This document shows, piece by piece, positions 7,093 to 14,389 of a DNA stretch of 20,110 bases; the first letter of the stretch is position 1, and every line of letters begins with the position of its first letter. Below the pieces are notes generated by a model. It did no database searches. It saw nothing but the letters and a program-made list of their open reading frames with translations, and was not told the DNA's origin. This DNA is from a virus: IMG/VR virus record IMGVR_UViG_3300022925_000240, positions 1-20,110 of that record. The stretch is one strand, 5' to 3'. The position numbers and the translations under genes were made by a program.

Positions 7093-8234
7093 AATAGTAA
7101 ACTCCATTCCGGACACAGTTTACAAAAATCAAGATTGCGAATACTGTCTGTACGTCTTACAATATCCCAGAACTTTGTATGAGGTTTTTCTTCTACATCT
7201 AACATTGCAAGTAAGTTGGATATTTCAGGATATTTACTGAACTTATCCACAAGTACATTCATAGTGTTCGAACTTATCCAATCCAAACTGTATGTACCTA
7301 AACATTTTTGAAAAATTAGTTCAACTGGGTCGCCTAATCTGTTTTCTGCAAAGTTTTCCTTATGCCAGAGGAATAGTTCATCTAGATAGAATAGGTTAAG
7401 ATATCCCCAGGTACAATTTATTTTGAACATGTGATTTACTGGCATATTATTATAAAACCAATTAATAGTTTCTACTGTGTGTTCCCAACTTGCACCAGTA
7501 CGTTGATATTCAAATCTATCGCCTATATCATCTATACTAAAATAAAGTTCTATTAGTTTGCATTCACTCCACAATTCCAATACTTCTTGTGTTACACGGT
7601 TAGTACCATTTACATTATAAAATACTCTAACATCGCTTAGTCCTTTGCTCTGTTTAATATTATACAATAGTTTAATGTGTGCATCACTGAGAAAAGGATC
7701 GCCACCGCCATGAAAGTGAACACTGTTAATATTTTTTAGATATTCTAAATCGTTAATGGTAAGGTATTGATCTTTTCTATATAAAAAATTATCCATGTTA
7801 GTATCAGGATAAAGTTTTGCCCAATCGCTTATCCATTTACTACTATTGTTAGGTCCACAAATAGTACATTTAAGATTGCACAAGTTACCCACACTATAGT
7901 CTAATGCTTTAGGAGTATCTGTAAGATTTATGTCAGTGTCCTTATGATAGTTTTCGTACAATTCTTTACTACTCATACGTCTACTGACAAGTCCTGCTTT
8001 TTCTTCCCGATAACAGTTCTGACATCCTGGAATAAGTTTTCCTTGTGTAATACTATCAATAATGGCAAGATGTTCAGCGCCGTGCCATGCCTCATCAGGT
8101 GTAGTATCAGTAACAATATATCCTTTAAAATAACTACAAGGGTTATATCCTATTGTATTTCGTGTACTCCAAAATGCTTGATTTTTAAATATCTCATAAC
8201 AGAAACCTGGCTTAGACTTTATATCGTTATTCAC
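7089..8234 (-). CDS. Radical SAM enzyme with extra N-terminal cysteines
   Basis: This 381-residue protein has the canonical 4Fe-4S motif CNLKCTIC (Cys119, 123, 126) and HGGGDPF (175-181), the SAM-binding GGE-like stretch. Extra Cys33 and PGCQNC (Cys71, Cys74), plus a C-terminal CKLC, could bind an auxiliary cluster, as in twitch/SPASM-type radical SAM enzymes acting on peptides or small molecules. The start is GTG at 8234, inside the last codons of the helicase gene, with AGGG 7 nt upstream. Substrate is not evident; no precursor peptide is obvious next to it. The downstream SDR-like gene is joined by an ATGA overlap and could be a partner. Confidence 0.8.
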   Translation of the reverse strand: MNNDIKSKPGFCYEIFKNQAFWSTRNTIGYNPCSYFKGYIVTDTTPDEAWHGAEHLAIIDSITQGKLIPGCQNCYREEKAGLVSRRMSSKELYENYHKDTDINLTDTPKALDYSVGNLCNLKCTICGPNNSSKWISDWAKLYPDTNMDNFLYRKDQYLTINDLEYLKNINSVHFHGGGDPFLSDAHIKLLYNIKQSKGLSDVRVFYNVNGTNRVTQEVLELWSECKLIELYFSIDDIGDRFEYQRTGASWEHTVETINWFYNNMPVNHMFKINCTWGYLNLFYLDELFLWHKENFAENRLGDPVELIFQKCLGTYSLDWISSNTMNVLVDKFSKYPEISNLLAMLDVEEKPHTKFWDIVRRTDSIRNLDFCKLCPEWSLLL

Positions 8235-9624
8235 TCTTTAACCCTGCTAACATGTCTTTGAGTTTACTGCTTTGTACACTTGCAGTAATCTTACCAGTGT
8301 CGCCCTCAGGTGCTTCAACAACTCCTGAACTTCCTTTGTTTTTAAGTTGTTCATAGATACTACTACTTTGTTTCTTAAACTGCTGGTACTCTTGATCCTC
8401 GCCTAAGTCACGAATACGTAAACTTTCTATATCAAACTCTAAGTCAATCTTTTGCCCAACACCACTACTACTTCTAGTCTTCATAAGTTGTAGTTGATAC
8501 CTGCCACGTTCTCTCATAGCACGACTTGTAAAGATACCAAACACATTGTCAGCAGTATTAATCTTACTAAGTCCACCACTTATATGACTGTGATCAAACT
8601 CTATCTCATCTACTGCACCTCTGTTCAACTGCGAAGCAGTAACAAATACACAGTTTAATTCTTTTGCTAGGTTACGTAATTCTTCACTTACATATTTGTC
8701 TTTCACAAACAAATCACTTGGAGATACTTTTGCACTTACTGGCATAAGCAAATCTAAATAGTCAATAAGAAGGAAGTCTACATTCCAACCATTTTTTATC
8801 TGTAATTCTTTTAAGTATGCTCTTACATCATTAACATTACTCTGTGCTGGCATGTATTTTATCTGTAGTTTGCCTGCCTTTTTGCCAGCCATCTTTACTT
8901 TCATCTCTACTGTTTCTAAATCTTTAAATACTTCCTTAGTAGATACATTTGTTAGCATACTATCTATTCTCATAGCACTAAGACCTTCACTTAGTTCTAG
9001 TGTCAAGTATACACCATTCAATCCATTTGTTATCCAGTTCACTGCTAAGTTCTGCATGAACAAACTTTTACCACTACCAGATCCTCCAGCAAATATATTC
9101 AGTTCACCTTTGTTCATACCACCAAACAACTTTTTATCCATTGCAGGCCAGCCTGTTGTAATCTGTCCATTGTTATCTTTAAGTGCCATAAGTCTTGCAC
9201 GAGGATCAGCAAAGTAATCTGTGCCCATGTCCTTTGTAAGACTTATTTGTACTGCATCTTTAATAATCTTTTCTACTGGTTCATATGTGCCTTTTTCTAA
9301 TAAGTCTGCACTCTTAAGTATTGCACGTTCCAGTTCCTGTCTTTTAGTAAAACCTTCAAACTCTGCTAGAAACCAATCATTATGGCTTTCACTTATATCA
9401 GGCACTGGCTTTAGCTCAACACCTGTAACTGCACGAACTTGTTCATAAGTAGGCAAAGCACCATGTTCATCACTATGTTCTTTTATAAACTTTGCAGTAT
9501 CAGTTAGACTCCTGTCAAAGTTTTGCACATTATAAATGTTCTGTACACGCACAAAATTTTGTGCATCATTCATCATCATTTCTAAAAATAATTTTTGTAA
9601 ATCTGTTGTATATTCTTTAGCCAT
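8227..9624 (-). CDS. 41: Replicative DNA helicase, T4 gp41/DnaB type
   Basis: This is a RecA-fold hexameric helicase of 465 residues, close to T4 gp41. Walker A is GGSGSGKS (180-187). LLIDYLDLL (285-293) is Walker B with Asp288. FVTASQLNR (327-335) is the DnaB-family sensor block. The N-terminal ~150 residues are helical, as in gp41, and the C-terminal tail is Ser/Gly/Lys-rich. A longer frame reaches 9651, but I chose the ATG at 9624 because it overlaps the upstream TAA as TAATG with GGGAAG just before it. It should unwind the replication fork 5'-3' and work with the primase encoded two genes upstream. A radical SAM gene separates the two. Confidence 0.92.
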   Translation of the reverse strand: MAKEYTTDLQKLFLEMMMNDAQNFVRVQNIYNVQNFDRSLTDTAKFIKEHSDEHGALPTYEQVRAVTGVELKPVPDISESHNDWFLAEFEGFTKRQELERAILKSADLLEKGTYEPVEKIIKDAVQISLTKDMGTDYFADPRARLMALKDNNGQITTGWPAMDKKLFGGMNKGELNIFAGGSGSGKSLFMQNLAVNWITNGLNGVYLTLELSEGLSAMRIDSMLTNVSTKEVFKDLETVEMKVKMAGKKAGKLQIKYMPAQSNVNDVRAYLKELQIKNGWNVDFLLIDYLDLLMPVSAKVSPSDLFVKDKYVSEELRNLAKELNCVFVTASQLNRGAVDEIEFDHSHISGGLSKINTADNVFGIFTSRAMRERGRYQLQLMKTRSSSGVGQKIDLEFDIESLRIRDLGEDQEYQQFKKQSSSIYEQLKNKGSSGVVEAPEGDTGKITASVQSSKLKDMLAGLKSE

Positions 9625-10505
9625 TAACACTTCCCACAGTTGAACAGACAATAGTCTGGCTTAGTATCATGTATTGTAGCATAAAAATTACTAAAACGCC
9701 TAATACATTCGCTTAATTTATTATCTTTTATTGTCATTTTATTTTTATACCATTCACTTTTATAGTAAAAGTTATAATGTTTAGTATCACAACAAGGGGT
9801 ATATGTACCATCTGCTGCTATATAATGTTTTGTATTATTTTTACACCTAGGATCTATTTCTAAACTTTCACTATCTATCTTAAATTGTTGCTTTGCTTTA
9901 TGTTTACTACCAAAAAAATTTTTATGAGGGCGTAAATAATCACTACCATTGTTCCATCTTTCACTAGGCATCAATACAAATTCATCCATTCCTAATTTGT
10001 ATGCAAGTTCTTTTGTATACTCTATATCATTTATGTTGAATGCAAAAGGAATATATTTCCATATTATTTTGACATTGCTTTTCACACATACTTCAATCCC
10101 ATCTTTTATACTATTCCAATCACCATTTACTCTATATTTTGTAAAATTTTCTGGTGTCCCATCAATACTAAAATTGATAATATCTTTACTATCAAGTAGA
10201 CTTACTAATTTTTCCCACCATTGTTTATTTTTTCTACTGCCATTTGTAGTTATTCCTACACTCTCACATTTTTGTTTGGATAATTTAATTAAACTTAAAA
10301 AATCTCTATGATATATAGGATCACCTAAGTTGCCACAAACATTAATGTGTCTTACAGGAACATCAATAAAATTAAAAAATTTATTAATGTCTAAATCTTG
10401 TATAGAAAAATTATTATTACCAAATTTGTTTATAAAAGTGGTTCGTTCACATCTTGGACAAGCGAGTGTGCATCTACTAGTCGGCTCAATGTGTAGATCT
10501 ACCAT
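9624..10505 (-). CDS. Radical SAM enzyme with SPASM-like cysteine cluster
   Basis: This 293-residue protein starts close to its cluster motif: CTLACPRC (Cys12, 16, 19). CGNLGDP (57-63) and TTNGS (86-90) match the SAM-binding and following strands. The C-terminal region holds Cys221, CC at 238-239, Cys267 and CLFNCGKC (286-293), a SPASM/twitch-like arrangement for auxiliary iron-sulfur clusters, typical of enzymes modifying peptides or sugars. The ATG at 10505 overlaps the primase stop. The gene is unrelated in detail to the second radical SAM enzyme two genes on. Its place between primase and helicase, usually functional partners, suggests co-expression rather than a shared job. Substrate unknown. 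Confidence 0.82.
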   Translation of the reverse strand: MVDLHIEPTSRCTLACPRCERTTFINKFGNNNFSIQDLDINKFFNFIDVPVRHINVCGNLGDPIYHRDFLSLIKLSKQKCESVGITTNGSRKNKQWWEKLVSLLDSKDIINFSIDGTPENFTKYRVNGDWNSIKDGIEVCVKSNVKIIWKYIPFAFNINDIEYTKELAYKLGMDEFVLMPSERWNNGSDYLRPHKNFFGSKHKAKQQFKIDSESLEIDPRCKNNTKHYIAADGTYTPCCDTKHYNFYYKSEWYKNKMTIKDNKLSECIRRFSNFYATIHDTKPDYCLFNCGKC

Positions 10506-11455
10506 CGCTTTCTCTGTAAATTTATTTTAAGACGCATAGTTTGCTTTGCATCTATAATACTTTTAAGTGTAAACAGTTTTCCATATCTTACAACTGCGTC
10601 ATTTACATCTTTAACATCACTTTCCCATTCAGGAAAACTAACACTCCAACCAAACTCCAGTGCATCATCAATTAGTTTTTGTCCTGCACGATCTTTATCT
10701 GGCACAAGTATAACTTCTCTACCTAGTGTATCTATAATCTGTGCTTGTGTTTCGCTACAACGATTACTCAATATACCTACTCCACCTATACACATTGCAT
10801 CTAGCAGTCCTTCTGTTACTACTACAAACCTACTGTTAGACAACTGATTATCAATGCCATAAACGAAACCACTATCATGACTAGTAAAATATTTGGGTCT
10901 TGATTCATCGTCGATACTCCTTGCACTAAATCCAATTGTTTTTCCTTGCCAAGTAAAAGGAACAATTAGTCTTTTCCACATGCCAGCAGCTTTGCTATTG
11001 CTATACATAATTTTACCTAATGGCAAAGCTCTACTTTCAGCATATAATCTTATATGATCTGGTAATTGATTTGTACTATTCTCAGGTAATTCTCTAGGAC
11101 TAAATTCTACTGTAAACGTTTCGTCATCTTCTAAAACTTCTTCAACTGTATCTTTTATACGTAATGCTTCTATGTTAAGCATCTGTCTGGTGTTCTCATC
11201 AACACCTAACCAAGTAAGCAGTTTCCTTAGTTTAAAACTAATATGTCTACCGGGTTGCCAACCTGTCTTAAAATTACAATTGAAACAATGATAACTTATA
11301 GCATCACCTGAAGCAATTACTCCGCCTCTGTTACGTTTGTCCATGCTTTCGCCATTGTGATGACAACAAACTGCATTAAAACTAATCCAGCCATTAGTAG
11401 TTCTCTTTTGTTTGCCAGGCAAACTATCTATGATCGTTTGTTGAATACTATTCAA
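10499..11455 (-). CDS. 61: DNA primase, T4 gp61 type
   Basis: This 318-residue protein has a zinc-binding N-terminus: CCHH at 30-33, followed by YHCFNC with Cys57 and Cys60. A TOPRIM domain follows, with VTEGLLDA (213-220, acidic Glu215) and LVPDKDRAG (250-258) carrying the metal-binding DxD. This matches T4 gp61-like primases, which make RNA primers for lagging-strand synthesis with gp41. The start appears to be TTG at 11455, overlapping the upstream TGA. No in-frame ATG occurs before the zinc motif, and the first residues resemble gp61 proteins as I recall them. The ribosome binding site is weak, so translation is probably coupled to the gene before it. Confidence 0.9.
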   Translation of the reverse strand: MNSIQQTIIDSLPGKQKRTTNGWISFNAVCCHHNGESMDKRNRGGVIASGDAISYHCFNCNFKTGWQPGRHISFKLRKLLTWLGVDENTRQMLNIEALRIKDTVEEVLEDDETFTVEFSPRELPENSTNQLPDHIRLYAESRALPLGKIMYSNSKAAGMWKRLIVPFTWQGKTIGFSARSIDDESRPKYFTSHDSGFVYGIDNQLSNSRFVVVTEGLLDAMCIGGVGILSNRCSETQAQIIDTLGREVILVPDKDRAGQKLIDDALEFGWSVSFPEWESDVKDVNDAVVRYGKLFTLKSIIDAKQTMRLKINLQRKRW

Positions 11456-11733
11456 AAGTCAACATCTCTGCCGTTTATATTGTAAGTACCGTGTGTAAAA
11501 CCTGCGTCCATCTTTTCGACTTCAGTCATGTTGTCACTGTCAATCCTGCGATTAGGATCTCGTTTCATTTGTTGTAGGCGGTCTTCTGCACTGTCTTTGC
11601 CACACACAGAGCAAACGCCTGTAGCACCACCGCAACTGCCGCTTACACGTCGGCCTCTTAGGAGGCCTATAGCCATGATCGCCGTAATGACTAAAAAGAA
11701 TACCAAACATAGTGCAAAAACCTCCAAACCCAT
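11452..11733 (-). CDS. NqrM-like small membrane protein (possible Na+-NQR maturation factor)
   Basis: This 93-residue protein has one N-terminal membrane helix (about 5-24, ending MAIGLL), a short basic stretch (RGRR), then SGSCGG (31-36) and a cysteine pair Cys41/Cys44. The order of helix, MAIG, basic residues, GSCGG and further Cys closely resembles NqrM (DUF539), the bacterial membrane factor needed to install iron in the Na+-translocating NADH:quinone oxidoreductase. As I recall, NqrM has a further Cys pair pattern not fully reproduced here, and the C-terminal half (to 93) is polar and unlike it. If correct, it would be a host-energy gene carried by the phage. It overlaps its neighbours by TAATG upstream and TTGA downstream. 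Confidence 0.45.
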   Translation of the reverse strand: MGLEVFALCLVFFLVITAIMAIGLLRGRRVSGSCGGATGVCSVCGKDSAEDRLQQMKRDPNRRIDSDNMTEVEKMDAGFTHGTYNINGRDVDF

Positions 11734-11987
11734 TACTTCATCTTTTGTATATCTTTATAAGTACACTCGTCTTCAATACTTATCTCACTATCAGTTTCTA
11801 TCCATAGTTTAGCACCACAACTAAGTGGTTTATCGGGTTTGTAAACCATACGACTTGGTCCGTGTATTTCTACTGCACTACCATATCTAGCCTTGCTACC
11901 TTCCTGTACTCTGCAAACAGGAAGTTCTCTGCCATGTTTTTCGTTTTGTTGTATAATATTTCTATTAATGTGTATATACTTCTTCAT
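11733..11987 (-). CDS. Small conserved phage hypothetical
   Basis: This 84-residue basic protein starts MKKYIHINRNII and contains EIHGPSRMVYKPDKPLSCGA (about 40-59), predicted mostly beta. It resembles short hypotheticals I recall from marine T4-like phages, where the PLSCGA stretch is conserved; no function is known to me. It is joined to both neighbours by stop/start overlaps (ATGA and TAATG). Confidence 0.65.
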   Translation of the reverse strand: MKKYIHINRNIIQQNEKHGRELPVCRVQEGSKARYGSAVEIHGPSRMVYKPDKPLSCGAKLWIETDSEISIEDECTYKDIQKMK

Positions 11988-12649
11988 TGTGTTATTATAT
12001 GACTTTTTACAAATTCAGTCAACCTTATAGTAAAATATTCATGCCCTGCTTCATTTGGGTGTCCATTTTTTGCTATTAAATCTAATCTATTGTCTTCTGC
12101 TATTGCACGTCTTAACATACTGTCCATACTGTTTCCATCAATAAAATAATTTGAATATTGTGTTGCTTTATGATGACCCAGTGCATTAAATTGTATTACT
12201 GGAATATTCATTGATTTGCAAATACTGTTAACAATAAATTTTGCATTATCTGTGTACATATCATAGCTTTCCTTATCAGACTTTATAACCCATTCACGGG
12301 CAGACTGTGGCCATCCATGATTGTCACCAGCAAAGCCGTTATGAGTCCAAGTATTATTAGTATACCAACTCATTCTAGTTTTTTCTGTCCAACCTATACA
12401 AATTATAATTTTATCTTGTGAATCGTATGTATTAAGGAAATATGTTGAAACTTGTTGTGCTATTGCAAAGTTACTGTTTGCTGGTTCTGCTAAATTATCA
12501 AACTGATAACCTAAGTTATTAGCAAGTCTGCCTAGCCATACATTGTTATTTCTATAACGTGTGTTAGCATGATGATACTCATTGCCTAACTTAGGATCTA
12601 CAAGTTCACTGCCATAAGTGAAACTACAACCAAAGCCTACAAGTTTCAT
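11984..12649 (-). CDS. SGNH/GDSL hydrolase-like protein (copy 1)
   Basis: This 221-residue protein opens with a block I-like GCSFTYG (7-13), with Ser9 as presumed nucleophile. NLAEPANSN (52-60) could be block II/III, and GHPNEAGH (196-203) is the C-terminal His block. The usual Asp three residues before the HP histidine is not obvious here (Lys is present), so the triad may be incomplete or differently built. Such proteins are esterases or acyl/acetyl hydrolases acting on carbohydrates or lipids; the substrate here is unknown. It is one of three distantly related SGNH-like genes in the window. Its ATG overlaps the TAA of the late structural gene (TAATG). Confidence 0.65.
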   Translation of the reverse strand: MKLVGFGCSFTYGSELVDPKLGNEYHHANTRYRNNNVWLGRLANNLGYQFDNLAEPANSNFAIAQQVSTYFLNTYDSQDKIIICIGWTEKTRMSWYTNNTWTHNGFAGDNHGWPQSAREWVIKSDKESYDMYTDNAKFIVNSICKSMNIPVIQFNALGHHKATQYSNYFIDGNSMDSMLRRAIAEDNRLDLIAKNGHPNEAGHEYFTIRLTEFVKSHIITQ

Positions 12650-13404
12650 TATGGTCTATATAATACTTGACTCAATGTTCCTGAAGTTGTTGTACGTACA
12701 AAACGAACTGCACTATATACACCAGTAAAGTTAATGTATGCATTGTCTGTCTGGTCAGTATAGTTTGTTGTAGATATTGTTGTAAAGTCTGCGTTTTGAA
12801 TACTATTACTTGGATTGATTGAACCTTGTATTTCCAGGCTACCTGTGAACGAACTGCTGAAATAAACTTGAGCAGTGTGTTGTGCAGTATTACGATTAAT
12901 ATATGGATCTATTGCTATTGAGCTTCCTGTATTTCCACCACCAAATGCTTCGATTGTACTTTCTTTGAAAGCAGGATACATTCCTTCAGTAACTTCTAGT
13001 GTACCGTTGGCACTATAATTATCATCTGCGTATGCAGGACTTGTTCTACCTTCTGGATTTGTAACTTTTAAACTGTAACTGTAAAACTTTGCATCTAAAT
13101 TAAGTAAGTCACCTTCTGTAATAGTTGCTTCAAATAATCCTCTACGTGGATCGATTGCAGTAAGGGCACGTTCAACATATGCTACACTATTTTCTTTATC
13201 CATAATAATAATGTTTGCAGTATGGTCTGTCATTACGACACGTTTTTGATCACGGTTTTTAAATTCTATTCGTATGTAATTGTCTATGCCTCTATAGACT
13301 TTTATATTGGGGGTGTAAAACATGCTCATGAGATTATTGACTCCAGTATCAGTTACAACTGCAGTGTGTAATTGTGTATATAAATATCCAGTAGTAACAG
13401 TCAT
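12649..13404 (-). CDS. Baseplate/tail-fibre-like structural protein
   Basis: This is a Thr/Ser/Asn-rich, mostly beta protein. Residues about 33-130 resemble the N-terminal domain of baseplate upper proteins (BppU-like), with alternating strands and Thr/Asn-rich turns. The C-terminal ~100 residues look like a second beta-sandwich. The open frame gives 251 residues from ATG 13404. A perfect late promoter ends only 5 bp upstream, so the transcript would begin at or just inside this codon. The ATG at 13329 (Met26, MSMFYTPNIK), with GGAG 11 nt before it, is therefore a serious alternative, giving 226 residues. I keep the longer frame because leaderless initiation cannot be excluded. Virion role is inferred from composition and promoter. 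Confidence 0.65.
   Translation of the reverse strand: MTVTTGYLYTQLHTAVVTDTGVNNLMSMFYTPNIKVYRGIDNYIRIEFKNRDQKRVVMTDHTANIIIMDKENSVAYVERALTAIDPRRGLFEATITEGDLLNLDAKFYSYSLKVTNPEGRTSPAYADDNYSANGTLEVTEGMYPAFKESTIEAFGGGNTGSSIAIDPYINRNTAQHTAQVYFSSSFTGSLEIQGSINPSNSIQNADFTTISTTNYTDQTDNAYINFTGVYSAVRFVRTTTSGTLSQVLYRP
13379..13386 (+). promoter_or_regulatory. T4-type late promoter TATAAATA (rightward)
   Basis: An exact plus-strand TATAAATA lies 40 bp before the ATG at 13426. A start near 13392 would give a leader of about 34 nt for the two rightward genes 13426-14172. It lies within the first codons of the longest frame of the leftward structural gene. Confidence 0.7.
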
Positions 13405-13408
13405 ACTG

Positions 13409-13416
13409 TATTTATA
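13409..13416 (-). promoter_or_regulatory. T4-type late promoter TATAAATA (leftward)
   Basis: An exact minus-strand TATAAATA is placed so that transcription would start near 13403, driving the baseplate/fibre-like gene and the overlapping chain behind it. It faces the rightward late promoter at 13379-13386, and the two predicted start sites overlap by about 10 bp. Confidence 0.7.
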
Positions 13417-13425
13417 AGAGATAGA

Positions 13426-13797
13426 ATGCCACCATTAGCAGAAGAAATATTTGAACAATATCCATTTTTAAGTTTAGTTACATATGGTGGACAAGAGTAC
13501 GTAGGTATAATACAAAACCAAGACGATAGTTTTCTAAGTATGTATGACTATAGTAAAATAGATTCTGATCTTAAAACATTATTTTTAGAACTAGGTGATG
13601 CTTGGTGGTGGGAATCAAATAGGACTATACCTATAAATTTATTTCTAAAAAAGGATTTTATACCATTTAGTAGATATCTTATTACATTTAATATAAAAGA
13701 CACAGAAGTTGTGCGTGGTCCTAGTGTTAGCATAGCAGAACTTGCTAAGAAAAGAAGCAAGCGACGTAATATACAATTAGTGAAAAAAGTTAAATAG
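13426..13797 (+). CDS. Small conserved phage hypothetical
   Basis: This 123-residue protein starts MPPLAEEIFEQYPFL, has a central GDAWWWESN (52-60) and a basic C-terminus (KKRSKRRN). It resembles a hypothetical I recall from marine T4-like phages. The mixed acidic/basic ends suggest a nucleic-acid or protein-binding role, but no motif proves it. It has its own late promoter 40 bp upstream and AGAGA before the ATG. The next rightward gene starts 3 nt after its stop. Confidence 0.65.
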   Translation: MPPLAEEIFEQYPFLSLVTYGGQEYVGIIQNQDDSFLSMYDYSKIDSDLKTLFLELGDAWWWESNRTIPINLFLKKDFIPFSRYLITFNIKDTEVVRGPSVSIAELAKKRSKRRNIQLVKKVK

Positions 13798-13800
13798 AAC

Positions 13801-14172
13801 ATGGACTTCTTACTATTGCTTCTGATTAAGCATGCCATTGTAGATCTTGGCGTCCAAAGTCAACTACAAAACATTAACAAAAGTTTTTACTTTGGAAATG
13901 GACATATCCACTACATGCACCATGGTATAAGCACTTTAGTCATTGCAGGATTATTTTTGCCTGCCATACCTGCAATTTTATGTGCATTTATAGACTATTT
14001 TATACATTGGCAAATAGATTATTCTAAACATAAAGCAAATAGTTTCTTGAATGTGCAATCTAGATCTACTACGTGGTGGTATACAAATGTTATAGATCAA
14101 TGTTTACATTTTACTACATATTACTTTTTAGTAAAATATTCTAATGCATTGTCTTTTTTGATTTTTTGGTAA
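13801..14172 (+). CDS. DUF3307-like integral membrane protein
   Basis: This 123-residue membrane protein has about three hydrophobic segments (about 2-13, 44-68, 104-122). Conserved-looking polar residues lie at membrane edges: KHAIVD (10-15), HYMHHG (37-42), DYFIHWQIDYSKHK (65-78) and DQCLH (99-103). This His/Asp pattern resembles DUF3307 membrane proteins, whose function is unknown. It follows the preceding gene by 3 nt and is probably co-transcribed from the rightward late promoter. Its 3' end overlaps the converging gene 14141-14389 by 32 nt. A role in the host inner membrane late in infection is only inferred. Confidence 0.6.
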   Translation: MDFLLLLLIKHAIVDLGVQSQLQNINKSFYFGNGHIHYMHHGISTLVIAGLFLPAIPAILCAFIDYFIHWQIDYSKHKANSFLNVQSRSTTWWYTNVIDQCLHFTTYYFLVKYSNALSFLIFW

Positions 14173-14389
14173 GTTCATAGCCAGGAAAGTCTTCTTCTAC
14201 AGTATCTATTACGTGACCTAACATACTTTTTATTTGATCATCTGTAAGTAATCCTTTATATAATACAAGTGCATGTTTAAGAAGCATTGTTGCCATATAC
14301 ATATGATCATCTTCATCTTTTATATTTTTATCTATATGCTTTGTAAGATTTTCTTGTATTTCTTGCATTCTTTCTAAATTATTTTTCAT
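14141..14389 (-). CDS. Small acidic helical hypothetical
   Basis: This 82-residue protein is predicted to be almost fully helical, with a run of acidic residues (KDEDDHMYM, about 24-32) and a basic C-terminus. No family recognised. It starts by overlapping the end of the miniature DnaE-like gene and ends inside the converging membrane-protein gene, which overlaps it in antisense by 32 nt. It is the last gene of the leftward chain from UvsW. Confidence 0.6.
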   Translation of the reverse strand: MKNNLERMQEIQENLTKHIDKNIKDEDDHMYMATMLLKHALVLYKGLLTDDQIKSMLGHVIDTVEEDFPGYELTKKSKKTMH

